DNA of 64,000 nt from Algibacter marinivivus (GCF_003143755.1 NZ_QFRI01000003.1:62001-126000), one strand, 5' to 3'; shown: positions 9,373 through 19,725, counted from the first letter of the stretch. Program-made: numbers and translations. Notes: generated by a model from the sequence alone, not told the origin.

Positions 9373-12183
9373 TTGAAAAAACTCTCTTTAATATTACCAT
9401 ATTTGTTTTGTTGCCTTCTTCAAAGTCAGCAAAATGTAATTCACTATAACATCAATAATGGTCTTCCACATGATGTTACGTATGGTTTATTTCAAGCCAG
9501 CAATGGTTATTTATGGATTGGTACTGACGACGGACTCGTAAAATTTGATGGTAACTCTTTTAAAGTTTACACATCCAATGATGGTTTAACATCTAACTTT
9601 GTTATAGATATTGCTGAACTCTCCAATAAATCGCTTGCCATAGCCACATGGCGTGGTGGTTTGAATTTATTTAATCCGAAAAAAGAGGAATTTACAAACA
9701 CTCCAAAAGGCCCAAAGAAGCTGTCTAATCTTGTTGTATTTAAAGACACTATTTATAATTATCACGATTTTAGAAATTTAATATTTTGGCATAACAAGGA
9801 CTCAATTATTGAAACCAAACAATGTGTTTATAAGCCAAATGAAAGCTATGATTTAAATGAGTTTCCATCAAAAAAGTTTAAATACTATTCTGTTGCTTAC
9901 AAGGTTATTGAAGACTCTCTTTACAAGTATTCTTCTCATAAATTCAAAGAAGCTTTAAAAGGTATTTATATTGAACGTGGTAACAAAACTGAGCTAAAAT
10001 TTAAGTTCTTAAAACATAAAGTTATAACAGCATTAGTAAAAAAAGACAGCCATACGTTTATTGCTGGAAGCGAAAATAATCTGTTGATTTTCGATGATGA
10101 AAAACTTATTAAAGTTGTAGAACTTTCAATTAACAATACAAGAATTTCAAAATTACTTGTTCATGGTGATAATATTTATTTTTTAAGTTCAGATAGCAAG
10201 GGTTTTAAATACCTCTATTATTACAATCTACAAACAGAAACTTTAAAAAACGTAATTAAAGCGCTAAAAATCAATGCTACAGTTTCAGATATTTTATTGG
10301 ATCATGAGCGTAATCTTTGGATTTCAACATTTGGAGATGGTTTATATTGCAAATTAAACACTCCAAAAAGCATATATAATATTCCTATAAATAAAAATAT
10401 CATTGATTTAGAATTTAACAACGATAAAACCCTATTACTCTCCAATAGGACACTTTCAATTATTAAAAATTTCAATTTAGAAGATGAAATACCTCTACAT
10501 GGTTTTGGTAAACACATCAGCAAAGTTGAAGATAAAGTAATTGTTAGTTCACTTGATATAAAAGCATCATATGCACTAGATGAAACTATTACGGAACAGT
10601 ATGGTTATGGATATTTCAACTTAAATGATGAAGCCATACAAATAGAAAGCAACGAAATAAAATTTATAAATGCAGGAAAAACCTGCTTCTATGACAAACT
10701 ACGATACAATATTTTTGATGTAGCCAAGTGTCAAAATACACTATATTTTGGAACCAATGACGGACTTTACCAATACGATAAAATAAAGAACCTACTCATC
10801 AAAACTGTAACTAAAAACGTCGCGTTTGATAACTCTATAGTCAATGCTCTATTAGAAAAAGATGACACTTTAATTATCGGTTCTAATAATGGTTTATGGA
10901 AATTGGCTAACAATTATTTGCACCTAAAAAACGAAGAAGATGGTTTGATTAACAAACAAATAAACGCATTAAATTTTGATAGCAATGGTAATGTTTGGAT
11001 TGGTACACAAAAAGGCGTATCCATTTACAATGGTAAAACATTCAGCAATCTAAACACTGAAAGTGGAATAATCACATCTTACATAAGTAAAATTAAAGAA
11101 GATAAAAATGAAGACATCTGGATTACAGGTAATAACGGTGTTTCAATATTAAATTCTGAAATTTCAAATTACATCACGACGCCTCCAGTTTTAGATATTT
11201 CAAATAATGATTTATCATTTAGCTACAATACCATCGCCTATAACAGAAGTAAAATAACAAGTCAATACAAACTCAACAAAACAAATTGGGTAAATCTAGA
11301 TAACCGAAAAGGCATTTTAGATTTCAGCAACTACAGAAAAGGCAATTACACACTTCAATTTCGAGCAAAGAAAATTGATAGCGATTGGGCAAACTCAAAA
11401 ATATTTAGCTTCAACATAACCATACCGTGGTATAAACAAAGTTGGCTATTACTTATAGCAAGCTTACTAATTGCAAGTATCATCATCATCTTTATTCTTA
11501 AAAAATTAGAACAGTCAAAATTAAAAACCAAAAATCTACAAGTAGCTATTGCAAAACGTAATCAACTTGAAAATGAGCTCATAGCAGTAAGGCATAATAT
11601 TGCACAAGATTTTCATGATGATTTGGGGAATAAACTGGCAAGAATTTCAATTTTATCAAATTTACTTGAAGACGATAATGCAAATTTAGATTCTGATAAT
11701 AAAGAATTGCTGAAGCAAATTACATCTGACGCCGATTATCTTTATAAAGGCACTAAAGACTTTATTTTTTCCTTAAAAACTGAGAGTGATTATTTGGAGG
11801 AAGTCATTACGTATTTATCAGATTTTGGGGAAGATTATATGAAGCAATTTAATATTGTTTTTGAAGTTGAAAAAGCTATATACTCTAATATTAAGTTGCC
11901 ATATTATTGGAGCAAACAACTTATTTTTATTTTTAAGGAGGTGCTTACAAATGTAGTAAAACACGCCAAATGTAATAGAGTGATTTTATCATTTATCTAC
12001 GATGGGGAATTTCTAAAGATAAGCTGTGAAGATAATGGTATTGGGTTTAACATTAAACAGTCAACCAGTAAAGGCGGATTGCAAAATATTAAAAATAGAG
12101 CCAGTGCTATTGGTGGAGAATTAACAATTAATTCAAATACAAATAATACAAAAATTATATTTTCTGGAAAACCACATAATTAA
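9373..12183 (+). CDS. Propeller-type sensor histidine kinase (HisKA_3)
   Basis: 936-aa membrane sensor kinase. A signal peptide (residues 1-19) leads to an exported sensor built of repeats of the Reg_prop type (NGYLWIGTDDGLVKFDG, RNLWISTFGDGLY, GNVWIGTQKGVSIY), then a Y_Y_Y-like domain (about 600-685), one membrane helix (about 690-710) and a cytoplasmic HisKA_3 domain with the phospho-acceptor in Q-D-F-H-D-D-L-G-N (His748). The HATPase domain has the N-box (F-K-E-V-L-T-N-V-V-K-H-A), D-N-G-I-G-F and a C-terminal G-G-L-Q-N-I-K-N-R-A. The start is TTG, chosen because it gives the signal peptide; no ATG is available nearby. Its cognate regulator is the next gene, 48 bp away. The ligand is unknown; propeller sensors in this phylum often sense glycans, but this one has no polysaccharide utilisation genes beside it. 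Confidence 0.88.
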   Translation: MKKLSLILPYLFCCLLQSQQNVIHYNINNGLPHDVTYGLFQASNGYLWIGTDDGLVKFDGNSFKVYTSNDGLTSNFVIDIAELSNKSLAIATWRGGLNLFNPKKEEFTNTPKGPKKLSNLVVFKDTIYNYHDFRNLIFWHNKDSIIETKQCVYKPNESYDLNEFPSKKFKYYSVAYKVIEDSLYKYSSHKFKEALKGIYIERGNKTELKFKFLKHKVITALVKKDSHTFIAGSENNLLIFDDEKLIKVVELSINNTRISKLLVHGDNIYFLSSDSKGFKYLYYYNLQTETLKNVIKALKINATVSDILLDHERNLWISTFGDGLYCKLNTPKSIYNIPINKNIIDLEFNNDKTLLLSNRTLSIIKNFNLEDEIPLHGFGKHISKVEDKVIVSSLDIKASYALDETITEQYGYGYFNLNDEAIQIESNEIKFINAGKTCFYDKLRYNIFDVAKCQNTLYFGTNDGLYQYDKIKNLLIKTVTKNVAFDNSIVNALLEKDDTLIIGSNNGLWKLANNYLHLKNEEDGLINKQINALNFDSNGNVWIGTQKGVSIYNGKTFSNLNTESGIITSYISKIKEDKNEDIWITGNNGVSILNSEISNYITTPPVLDISNNDLSFSYNTIAYNRSKITSQYKLNKTNWVNLDNRKGILDFSNYRKGNYTLQFRAKKIDSDWANSKIFSFNITIPWYKQSWLLLIASLLIASIIIIFILKKLEQSKLKTKNLQVAIAKRNQLENELIAVRHNIAQDFHDDLGNKLARISILSNLLEDDNANLDSDNKELLKQITSDADYLYKGTKDFIFSLKTESDYLEEVITYLSDFGEDYMKQFNIVFEVEKAIYSNIKLPYYWSKQLIFIFKEVLTNVVKHAKCNRVILSFIYDGEFLKISCEDNGIGFNIKQSTSKGGLQNIKNRASAIGGELTINSNTNNTKIIFSGKPHN

Positions 12184-12231
12184 TGTAGTAAATAATACTA
12201 AAATCAATTTTATCTTTAAATTTTTAAAACT

Positions 12232-12852
12232 ATGGCGCATCAAATAGTAATAATTGAAGACAACATTCCTTTATCCATAGGCTATCAAAAAATTATTAAT
12301 AAAACTGAAGATTTTAAAGTTGTAGCTATATACGATACTTGTGAAGAAGCTCTAGAGAACTTAAAACACGACAATCCTAGAATTGTGTTGATGGATATTG
12401 AGTTGCCAAAAATGAATGGTGTTGAGGGTACTAAAAAAATTAAGCAAATTAACCCGAACATTGATATTGTAATTGTTACGGTTTATGAGAATTCTGAAAC
12501 TGTTTTTGATGCCTTATGCGCTGGGGCTTCAGGTTACATAACCAAAAACACGTCGCAACAACAATTAACTTTTGCCCTCAGTGAAGTAATTAAAGGTGGT
12601 GCGCCAATGAGTATCAATATTGCTAAAATGGTGGTACAATCGTTTAGAAAATCTACAAATTCAATTTTATCAGACCGGGAAACCGAAGTACTTACTTTAT
12701 TAGCTTCTGGTAAAAGTTACAATAGCGTTGCCGAAACTTTATTTATAAGTGTGAACACGATTCGTTTTCATATTAAAAACATTTACGAAAAGCTTCAAGT
12801 TTGTACCCGAGAAGAGGCCATTGAAAAAGCAAATAGAGAGCGCTTGATATAA
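12232..12852 (+). CDS. NarL/FixJ-type response regulator
   Basis: 206-aa cytoplasmic DNA-binding regulator, partner of the preceding kinase. The receiver domain (1-120) has the phospho-acceptor Asp55 in V-L-M-D-I-E-L-P and the conserved Lys in I-T-K-N. The LuxR-type helix-turn-helix (about 140-200) has L-S-D-R-E-T-E-V-L-x-L-L-A-S-G-K-S-Y-N and V-N-T-I-R-F-H-I-K-N-I-Y-E-K-L. The two inverted-repeat sites at 9321 and 12856 flank the kinase-regulator pair, which suggests autoregulation and control of the surface protein that follows. Confidence 0.93.
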   Translation: MAHQIVIIEDNIPLSIGYQKIINKTEDFKVVAIYDTCEEALENLKHDNPRIVLMDIELPKMNGVEGTKKIKQINPNIDIVIVTVYENSETVFDALCAGASGYITKNTSQQQLTFALSEVIKGGAPMSINIAKMVVQSFRKSTNSILSDRETEVLTLLASGKSYNSVAETLFISVNTIRFHIKNIYEKLQVCTREEAIEKANRERLI

Positions 12853-12855
12853 AAT

Positions 12856-12902
12856 CTACATGTTTTATGTAGTCCAACCGAAGGGCTATATCTGTATTTT
12901 TG
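12856..12902 (+). promoter_or_regulatory. Operator plus promoter of LRR surface protein gene
   Basis: CTACATGTTTTATGTAG (12856-12872) has 6-bp arms identical to those at 9321. It is followed by a perfect -7 box TATTTTTG (12895-12902) with no -33 TTTG, so the promoter looks activator-dependent. The operator centre falls near -44, the usual place for a class II activator. ATG is at 12929. Confidence 0.6.
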
Positions 12903-12928
12903 ACTCATAATTTTAAACCAAATTTATT

Positions 12929-15316
12929 ATGAAACAATCTTACCTATTAATTTTATGTGTTTTCTTGAGTAGTATTCTTAATGCACAAACAACAGCAATA
13001 CCCGATGCTACCTTTGAAAATTTTCTAATTTCTGAGGGTATTGACACTAATGGCGCAAATGGCAATATTTTAAATGCCGACGCCCAAAGCGTAACTACAT
13101 TGCTAATATCAGAAGTACCTGTAAGCAACTGGAGTGGTATCGAAGCCTTTACTAATCTTACGGAGTTAAGAATCACTGCATCAGGACCAACGTCCACCAA
13201 TCAAGCTACTGCAACTTCTATAAATTTAAGTGCTTTAACCAATCTGGAGTATTTAATGTATCGCAGAAACGCACACTTAACCTCCTTAGATATATCAGCG
13301 AATACGGCTTTAAAGACATTGATAGCTAATCAAAATACAGTACAAACACAATTAACGCTTAATTCTGGATTAACAGATTTGAACATTTTTGGTATTGGTC
13401 CTGCTGGTGGTCTTACTATCAACTTTTCAAACAGTACGGCGTTGCAAAACCTTATTGCCTATGGCAGTAAACTAACAGCTCTTGATGTGTCCAACTGTCC
13501 CAATTTAATTGATGTCGAAATCTATTCCTCAACACTATTAAGCAGTTTAACATTGCCAACAAATTCTTCATTAGAGCGACTTAGAGCAGATGGTGTGAGT
13601 GCTTTGTCCAGCATAGATTTATCAAAACAAGGCAATTTAAAAACCCTAAACTTGGGCGGAAATTCTGGATTGACCACCGTAGATTTATCAAGTAACACCA
13701 ACTTAGAAACCCTAAACGTAAAGGATGCTCCAATTACCAGTATAGATTTTAGTAACACTAGTGTTTTAAGATCTATTAATGCTGAAAACACAATATTTAC
13801 CACGGTAGATTTATCAGATTGTACTGCCTTGGAAGTAGTACTATTTAGAAACTCTGGTCTAACCAGTTTAGATTTAAGCAATCAATCCAGTATTATAGAT
13901 ATTAATTGCAATAATAGTAGCAACCTAGCCAGTATCTTTTTAACTCCGACCAGTACACTCACCGATTTTAGGTCCGAAAATACGACTATTAGCACTTTAG
14001 ATTTATCAAATCAAACGGCACTAACAACACTATTTATTTTACCAAATAATAGTTTAACAACCTTGAACCTATCTGGATGTAACGGCCTTACAAACTTAAA
14101 CGTTGGCAACGGAAACGCAGGAAACGTAAGTAACCTAAACGTTTCAAACTGCACCATGTTAGAAACTTTAGATTTTAGGGATAATAAAGTAAACGTACTC
14201 ACCTTGGGTACTTCGTTACCAAGCCTAATGTACATTTACGGCATGAACAATCAACTTTCTTCAGTAAATTTGAGCGCCTTCCCTGCTTTACAGCATATCG
14301 ACTTGAGCAATAATTTCCTTAATACACTTACTTTAGGCACTCATAATAGTTTATCAGAAGTAAATGCGTCTGGAAACGATATTTCAACGTTAGATATTAC
14401 GGGTGCACCTAATTTGCATACGCTCAACATGGCCACCAATAGCTTGTCTGCTCTAGACTTTTCTAGCTCTACCAGTCTACAGGTTTTAAACCTAAACAAT
14501 AATAATTTTAATACCATTAATGTATCGCCAGCCACAAGTTTATCTTCTTTTAGCGTCAATGATAATCTAGGTTTAACGGCAATTACGGTTGGCGCTAACA
14601 GTCCAATAATTACACTAAAAGCTAATAATTGTAATTTATCTACACTTGATTTACTAAATCTTGTTAATCTAAACTCATTGGAGGTTAATAATAACAATCT
14701 GTCTACTCTAGATTTCTCTAACATAAGTAGCATAATTGTAGTAGATATTTCAGATAATCTATTCAATACTTTTCCAAATATACCTAGTTCTACAAATTCG
14801 ATTAGGTGTAGTAATAATGCAATCCCCGTATTAGATTTTTCAAGCTTTACTAATTTGGCTGACCTTGTATGTGGCAGTACAAGTTTAACAAGTTTAAATG
14901 TTAAAAACGGCACGAATCAAAGTAATAACTTAATTGTAAACGCTGTTGGTAGTACAAATTTAGGTTGCATTGAGGTAGATAATGAGGCCGATGCCAATGG
15001 TGGTAACATGCCATATTTTATGTGGCTAAAAGATGCTGGTACAGCATATTCAGAAAACTGTGCATCACTCTCCATAGAAGATTTCACTTCAAAAAAAATC
15101 AAAATTCATCCAAACCCAATACAATCTGAATTGCTATTAGAATATAATAACCAAAACATCAAAAGCCTTAGCCTTTATAACATAAAAGGGCAGTTAGTAA
15201 AACAACTCAATCCTAAATTGAAGCGATTTGATATTTCAGATATAAGTAGTGGGCTTTACTTACTTCAAGTCAATGCAGAAAACTCAAGTTTAATCTTAAA
15301 ACTCATAAAAAAATAA
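12929..15316 (+). CDS. Leucine-rich-repeat surface protein with T9SS sorting domain
   Basis: 795-aa exported protein. The signal peptide ends near I-L-N-A-Q. Residues about 60-680 are degenerate leucine-rich repeats of the form LxxLDLSNxxxLTxLxxxx (about 20-24 residues each). Residues about 725-795 form a type A T9SS C-terminal domain: I-H-P-N-P, then S-L-Y-N-I-K-G-Q-L-V and G-L-Y-L-L-Q-V. It should cross the outer membrane by type IX secretion and remain on the surface or be released. Such LRR proteins usually mediate adhesion or ligand binding. Its promoter carries the operator shared with the kinase gene, so it is a likely output of the adjacent two-component system. Confidence 0.85.
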   Translation: MKQSYLLILCVFLSSILNAQTTAIPDATFENFLISEGIDTNGANGNILNADAQSVTTLLISEVPVSNWSGIEAFTNLTELRITASGPTSTNQATATSINLSALTNLEYLMYRRNAHLTSLDISANTALKTLIANQNTVQTQLTLNSGLTDLNIFGIGPAGGLTINFSNSTALQNLIAYGSKLTALDVSNCPNLIDVEIYSSTLLSSLTLPTNSSLERLRADGVSALSSIDLSKQGNLKTLNLGGNSGLTTVDLSSNTNLETLNVKDAPITSIDFSNTSVLRSINAENTIFTTVDLSDCTALEVVLFRNSGLTSLDLSNQSSIIDINCNNSSNLASIFLTPTSTLTDFRSENTTISTLDLSNQTALTTLFILPNNSLTTLNLSGCNGLTNLNVGNGNAGNVSNLNVSNCTMLETLDFRDNKVNVLTLGTSLPSLMYIYGMNNQLSSVNLSAFPALQHIDLSNNFLNTLTLGTHNSLSEVNASGNDISTLDITGAPNLHTLNMATNSLSALDFSSSTSLQVLNLNNNNFNTINVSPATSLSSFSVNDNLGLTAITVGANSPIITLKANNCNLSTLDLLNLVNLNSLEVNNNNLSTLDFSNISSIIVVDISDNLFNTFPNIPSSTNSIRCSNNAIPVLDFSSFTNLADLVCGSTSLTSLNVKNGTNQSNNLIVNAVGSTNLGCIEVDNEADANGGNMPYFMWLKDAGTAYSENCASLSIEDFTSKKIKIHPNPIQSELLLEYNNQNIKSLSLYNIKGQLVKQLNPKLKRFDISDISSGLYLLQVNAENSSLILKLIKK

Positions 15317-15414
15317 GTGCTGAATAAATTAAAAAAATACAAACTAGAAATTTTTCTGTTTGCATTTTATTCACTCTTAACCCTAATACTTTATTTAACC
15401 CTAAATCATTTAAA

Positions 15415-16167
15415 ATGAAAACAATATTTTTTAAACCCTTAACCTTTATGTTATTACTTGTATTTTCGTGTAGTAATAACGACGATAGTAATACTCAAGA
15501 AGTTGTAGAAGATGGTCCATTTCCTTCAGAAGGATTAATAGCCTATTACCTTTTTAATGACAATGCGAAGGATAGTTCAACAAATAGTTATCACGCTACA
15601 GATAACAGTATTGTATATGAAGAAGATAGAAACGGTAACCAAAGTAGTGCGGCCGCGTTTAACGGCTTTAATGCGTTTATTGTTTTTCCAGAAGAAGTGC
15701 GCTTTAAGCCTATGCAATCCACTACCCTTTCATTCTGGATAAAAACAGCTATGGAATCGCGTTACGATTTGTTCGACCAGAGAATCGGTTCTACAAATAG
15801 CGATAGTCATAACCACGGTATTATTGTAAATGCTGCAGAATATGGAAATATGCAATATGTGTATCCAAATTACAATGGTAATAATGGTACTAGTATAAAC
15901 GAGACGATACCCATTAGAGATGCTTGGACACATTTTGTGTATGTGAAGGATACAACTATTAAGACAATGAAAATCTATGTAAACAGCGTAGAAGTGTACA
16001 GCGGTGCCTTCTCCGACCAAAATTTTGAAATTAATGGAAACCTAATATTAGGTGTAAACTATAACGAAACTTACCGTTTTGAAGGCTATATAGATGATAT
16101 CTTTATGTATAGTAAAGCATTAGATAATTCTGAAATAACAAAACTATTTAACTATATGCCCCAATAA
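15415..16167 (+). CDS. LamG-domain lipoprotein
   Basis: 250-aa surface or periplasmic lipoprotein: signal with lipobox V-F-S-C, followed by an Asn/Asp-rich linker (SNNDDSN) that may act as a surface-export signal in this phylum. From about residue 40 there is a concanavalin/LamG-type jelly roll: G-L-I-A-Y-Y-L-F-N-x-N-A-K-D-S-S, then S-F-W-I-K-T and the closing Y-I-D-D-I-F-M-Y-S-K-A-L. These domains bind glycans or proteins. It lies 98 bp after the LRR gene, in the same direction and ahead of the next terminator, so it may belong to the same output group. Confidence 0.8.
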   Translation: MKTIFFKPLTFMLLLVFSCSNNDDSNTQEVVEDGPFPSEGLIAYYLFNDNAKDSSTNSYHATDNSIVYEEDRNGNQSSAAAFNGFNAFIVFPEEVRFKPMQSTTLSFWIKTAMESRYDLFDQRIGSTNSDSHNHGIIVNAAEYGNMQYVYPNYNGNNGTSINETIPIRDAWTHFVYVKDTTIKTMKIYVNSVEVYSGAFSDQNFEINGNLILGVNYNETYRFEGYIDDIFMYSKALDNSEITKLFNYMPQ

Positions 16168-16211
16168 GCTAATTGTAGCATGCTTTGGCTAAAATAGGTT
16201 GAACCATTTTT

Positions 16212-16250
16212 AAAAAAAGGGTTTTATGACACTTCCATAAACCCTTTTTT
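16212..16250. terminator. Bidirectional intrinsic terminator
   Basis: Long stem AAAAAAGGGTTT-ATG / CAT-AAACCCTTTTTT (one bulged T) with a short loop between the convergent LamG and ytxJ genes; A-run left and T-run right allow use in both directions. Confidence 0.8.
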
Positions 16251-16253
16251 CAA

Positions 16254-16643
16254 TTAAACCAAACTCGTTAAATCAATGGCATTAATAGCCCCATGAGAGT
16301 CATGAGCTACAACTACCCCATTTTTAATTACAATAAGTTGCGGAGACTGGTGCATTACCTGAAACTTATACCCAACCTCATTAGACACCTCTCTATAACT
16401 TAACAAATCCAAGTAATATAAATCCAAATCATTCTCATCCAAATCAAAAGCCTCAACAAACTGCCTCATAACCATAGAGCTAATTCCACAACGTGTAGAA
16501 TGCTTAAAAATAACCTGAGTTTTAGTTCCTGATTTTTCGCTTATACTGTCCAATTGCGTCAATTCAGTTAAAGGCAACCAAGGCAATACTTTCTCTTCTT
16601 TTGGTTCAGACGAACCTCCAAATAATTTATTTATAAATCCCAT
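16254..16643 (-). CDS. ytxJ: Bacillithiol-linked thioredoxin-like protein YtxJ
   Basis: 129-aa small cytoplasmic protein of the YtxJ (DUF2847) family, named a monothiol bacilliredoxin-type reductant for bacillithiol-protein disulfides. The active Cys lies in S-T-R-C-G-I-S-S. The thioredoxin-like fold continues with D-L-Y-Y-L-D-L-L-S-Y-R and V-M-H-Q-S-P-Q-L (cis-Pro). It implies that this organism makes bacillithiol, as known for many flavobacteria. Single gene; its 3' end shares the terminator with the LamG gene. Confidence 0.88.
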   Translation of the reverse strand: MGFINKLFGGSSEPKEEKVLPWLPLTELTQLDSISEKSGTKTQVIFKHSTRCGISSMVMRQFVEAFDLDENDLDLYYLDLLSYREVSNEVGYKFQVMHQSPQLIVIKNGVVVAHDSHGAINAIDLTSLV

Positions 16644-16660
16644 TTTATATGTTTTTTATG

Positions 16661-16758
16661 GCGTTACCACAAGGTCGGGCTTTCCGTTACAAGTCCTCGC
16701 ACCTCTCCCGATAGCTATCGGGATCGGGCTGTGGGCTTTCCTCTACAATCCCTAACGC
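16661..16758 (-). repeat. Dispersed repeat, copy C
   Basis: Minus orientation. It contains the perfect palindrome CCCGATAGCTATCGGG and the blocks AGCCCACAGC and GGACTTGTAACGG. From 16673 to 16759 it is identical over about 87 bp to copy D at 29724-29810, which points to recent spread or gene conversion. It occupies part of the ytxJ-clpB gap. Confidence 0.85.
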
Positions 16759-16826
16759 GCCACTGTTATGTGCTTACTAAAACGCAAAAATAAACTAATT
16801 ATACGTCTAAGCATACATCACAATAA

Positions 16827-16898
16827 GTCGAAACAAGTTTTAAAACTTACAAACCGACAAAAAGTCACTAAAATTAAGCCTTAACCCGACATTATGTC
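16827..16898. promoter_or_regulatory. Palindromes upstream of clpB
   Basis: Two palindromes: AAGTTTTAAAACTT (16835-16848), flanked symmetrically by GTCG (16827) and CGAC (16855), and GACATTATGTC (16888-16898). They lie about 85-155 bp before clpB. No TAnnTTTG box is seen, so another sigma factor or a regulator of heat-shock genes may act here; this is inference. Confidence 0.35.
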
Positions 16899-16983
16899 CT
16901 TTAAATTCTATTGGTAAGGTTATTGATTATTACACCATGTAAAAGAAAAATAACACCCAATTAAAGGGACAAAAAAATAAAAA

Positions 16984-19590
16984 ATGAACTTAAACAATTA
17001 TACCATAAAATCGCAAGAAGCCATACAGCAAGCGCAGCAAATAGCGCAAGGTTTCGGGCATCAACAAATTGAAAACGAACACATTTTTAAAGGTATTTTT
17101 GAGGTAGACGAAAACGTATTACCATTCATCTTAAAAAAACTGAATGTTAATGTTTCCATCCTTAAACAAGCCTTAGATAAACAATTGGAAAGTTTTTCAA
17201 AAGTCTCTGGTGCAGAACTTATGCTCTCTCGCGAAGCTGGAAAAAGTCTTAATGAGGCTTCAATCATTGCTAAAAAAATGAAAGACGACTTTGTGTCTAT
17301 AGAGCATCTCATCCTTGCTGTTTTTAAATCAAACAGTAAAATAGCGCAAATGCTAAAAGACCAAGGCGTAACAGAAAAAGGCTTAAAAGCAGCTATTGAA
17401 GAATTACGTAAAGGCGAAAACGTCACCTCGCAAAGTCAAGAAGAAACCTATAATTCGCTTAGTAAATACGCTAAAAATTTAAACCAATTAGCAAAAGACG
17501 GCAAATTAGATCCTGTAATTGGTCGTGATGAAGAAATTCGTAGAATACTACAAATTCTATCTCGTCGCACCAAAAACAACCCCATTTTAGTTGGAGAACC
17601 AGGAACTGGTAAAACCGCTATTGCTGAAGGTTTAGCGCACAGAATTATAGATGGAGACATTCCAGAAAACTTAAAAGACAAACAAATTTTCGCTTTAGAT
17701 ATGGGTGCCCTAATTGCTGGTGCTAAATATAAAGGCGAATTTGAAGAACGCTTAAAAGCGGTTATTAAAGAAGTAACCACTAGTGATGGCGATATCGTGT
17801 TATTCATAGACGAAATTCACACACTTGTTGGTGCAGGTGGTGGACAAGGCGCTATGGATGCAGCTAATATTTTAAAACCTGCCCTAGCTCGTGGTGAATT
17901 ACGTGCTATTGGAGCAACAACTTTAGATGAATATCAAAAATACTTTGAAAAAGATAAAGCTTTAGAGCGTCGTTTTCAAAAAGTAATGGTCGATGAGCCT
18001 GATACAGAAAGTGCCATTTCAATACTAAGAGGTATTAAAGAAAAGTATGAAACACACCATAAGGTTCGTATTAAAGATGATGCCATTATTGGTGCAGTAG
18101 AGTTATCTCAACGCTATATTACTAATAGGTTTTTACCAGATAAGGCCATCGATTTAATGGATGAAGCAGCTTCTAAAATGCGTATGGAAATCAATTCAAA
18201 ACCTGAAGAATTAGATGTTTTGGATCGTAAAATCATGCAATTAGAAATTGAAATTGAAGCCATTAAACGTGAAAAAGACGAATCAAAACTAAAATCTTTA
18301 CGCTCTGATTTAGCAAATTTAAAAGAGCAACGCAACGAAATTTTTGCAAAATGGAAATCTGAAAAAGAGGTAGTTGATAATATTCAGAACACAAAACAAG
18401 ATATTGAAAACTTCAAGCTAGAAGCTGAAAAAGCAGAACGTGAAGGCGATTACGGTAAAGTAGCAGAATTGCGTTACGGTAAAATTAAAGAAGCTCAAGA
18501 ACAGCTTGAAGGCTTTCAAAAGCAATTGCAAGCGCAATCCGAAACGTCTTTAATAAAGGAAGAAGTGACTTATGAAGATATCGCAGAAGTAGTTGCAAAA
18601 TGGACAGGAATTCCAGTTACAAAAATGCTTCAAAGCGATCGTGAAAAGCTTTTAAAACTTGAAAACGAATTGCACAGACGTGTAGTTGGTCAAGATGAAG
18701 CTATCGAAGCGGTTAGTGATGCAGTAAGACGTAGTCGTGCAGGTTTACAAAACCCACAAAAACCTATTGGTACCTTCCTCTTTTTAGGAACTACAGGTGT
18801 TGGTAAAACCGAATTAGCAAAAGCTTTAGCAGAATACTTGTTTGATGATGAAAACGCTATGACTCGTATAGATATGAGTGAATATCAAGAGCGTCATGCT
18901 GTGAGTAGATTAGTTGGTGCGCCTCCAGGATACGTTGGTTATGATGAAGGCGGACAATTAACTGAAGCTGTTCGAAGAAAACCTTATTCTGTGGTACTTT
19001 TAGATGAAATTGAAAAAGCGCATCCTGATACCTTCAATATTCTATTGCAAGTATTAGATGAAGGGCATTTAACAGATAATAAAGGTCGTGTAGCTGATTT
19101 TAAAAACACCATCATTATCATGACTTCAAATATGGGAAGCACGATTATCCAAGAGCGTTTTGAAGCCACTAAGGATGTCGATTCTGCCATTGAAGCTGCT
19201 AAAGTGGATGTATTGGCACTATTAAAACAAACGGTACGCCCTGAGTTTTTAAATAGAATTGACGATACGGTAATGTTCACACCTTTAAGTAAAGACAATA
19301 TTGTTGAAATTGTTGGATTACAACTTAAAAGTGTTACTAAAATGATAGCACAACAAGGAATTACATTTGATGCAACACCTGAAGCGATAACTTATTTAGC
19401 AAATAAAGGCTATAATCCTGAATATGGTGCAAGACCTGTAAAGCGTGTGATTCAAAAAGAAGTCCTAAATGCTTTGAGTAAAGAAATATTATCAGGTAAA
19501 GTAACAACAGATAGTATCATTTTACTAGATGCATTTGATGATAAGTTAGTTTTTAGAAATCAAGGCGACTTAGTAGTTGAAGAGTTTTAA
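16984..19590 (+). CDS. clpB: ATP-dependent disaggregase ClpB
   Basis: Hexameric AAA+ chaperone that, with DnaK, resolubilises aggregated proteins. 868 aa, full length. Domain order: double Clp_N repeat (1-145), NBD1 with Walker A G-E-P-G-T-G-K-T (about 205), the coiled-coil middle domain (about 400-520, rich in Glu/Lys), NBD2 with G-T-T-G-V-G-K-T (about 605) and G-A-P-P-G-Y-V-G-Y, and a C-terminal D2-small domain (G-A-R-P-V-K-R). It is a single gene with its own terminator. Two palindromes upstream may serve stress regulation. Confidence 0.97.
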   Translation: MNLNNYTIKSQEAIQQAQQIAQGFGHQQIENEHIFKGIFEVDENVLPFILKKLNVNVSILKQALDKQLESFSKVSGAELMLSREAGKSLNEASIIAKKMKDDFVSIEHLILAVFKSNSKIAQMLKDQGVTEKGLKAAIEELRKGENVTSQSQEETYNSLSKYAKNLNQLAKDGKLDPVIGRDEEIRRILQILSRRTKNNPILVGEPGTGKTAIAEGLAHRIIDGDIPENLKDKQIFALDMGALIAGAKYKGEFEERLKAVIKEVTTSDGDIVLFIDEIHTLVGAGGGQGAMDAANILKPALARGELRAIGATTLDEYQKYFEKDKALERRFQKVMVDEPDTESAISILRGIKEKYETHHKVRIKDDAIIGAVELSQRYITNRFLPDKAIDLMDEAASKMRMEINSKPEELDVLDRKIMQLEIEIEAIKREKDESKLKSLRSDLANLKEQRNEIFAKWKSEKEVVDNIQNTKQDIENFKLEAEKAEREGDYGKVAELRYGKIKEAQEQLEGFQKQLQAQSETSLIKEEVTYEDIAEVVAKWTGIPVTKMLQSDREKLLKLENELHRRVVGQDEAIEAVSDAVRRSRAGLQNPQKPIGTFLFLGTTGVGKTELAKALAEYLFDDENAMTRIDMSEYQERHAVSRLVGAPPGYVGYDEGGQLTEAVRRKPYSVVLLDEIEKAHPDTFNILLQVLDEGHLTDNKGRVADFKNTIIIMTSNMGSTIIQERFEATKDVDSAIEAAKVDVLALLKQTVRPEFLNRIDDTVMFTPLSKDNIVEIVGLQLKSVTKMIAQQGITFDATPEAITYLANKGYNPEYGARPVKRVIQKEVLNALSKEILSGKVTTDSIILLDAFDDKLVFRNQGDLVVEEF

Positions 19591-19654
19591 AATTTAATAG
19601 GTTTTATTGTAACAATTCGGTTTACAAAGAGTCTATTAGTTGGTTGGTTAGTTG

Positions 19655-19700
19655 AAAAGCAGCATGAATCTTATAACAAGATGATTGCTGCTTTTCCTTT
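19655..19700 (+). terminator. Intrinsic terminator after clpB
   Basis: Perfect 10-bp stem AAAAGCAGCA / TGCTGCTTTT followed by a T-rich tract (CCTTTT), 64 bp after the clpB stop. Confidence 0.6.
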
Positions 19701-19725
19701 TAAAAAAAGTTTAGACAATTAAAAT

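Noticed and set aside
12183-12188. ATGTAG half-site between kinase and regulator genes
   Set aside because: Only one arm; the second arm of the operator is missing.
13522-14913. Several long minus-strand open frames inside the LRR gene
   Set aside because: Caused by the repetitive, biased codon pattern of the leucine-rich repeats on the other strand.
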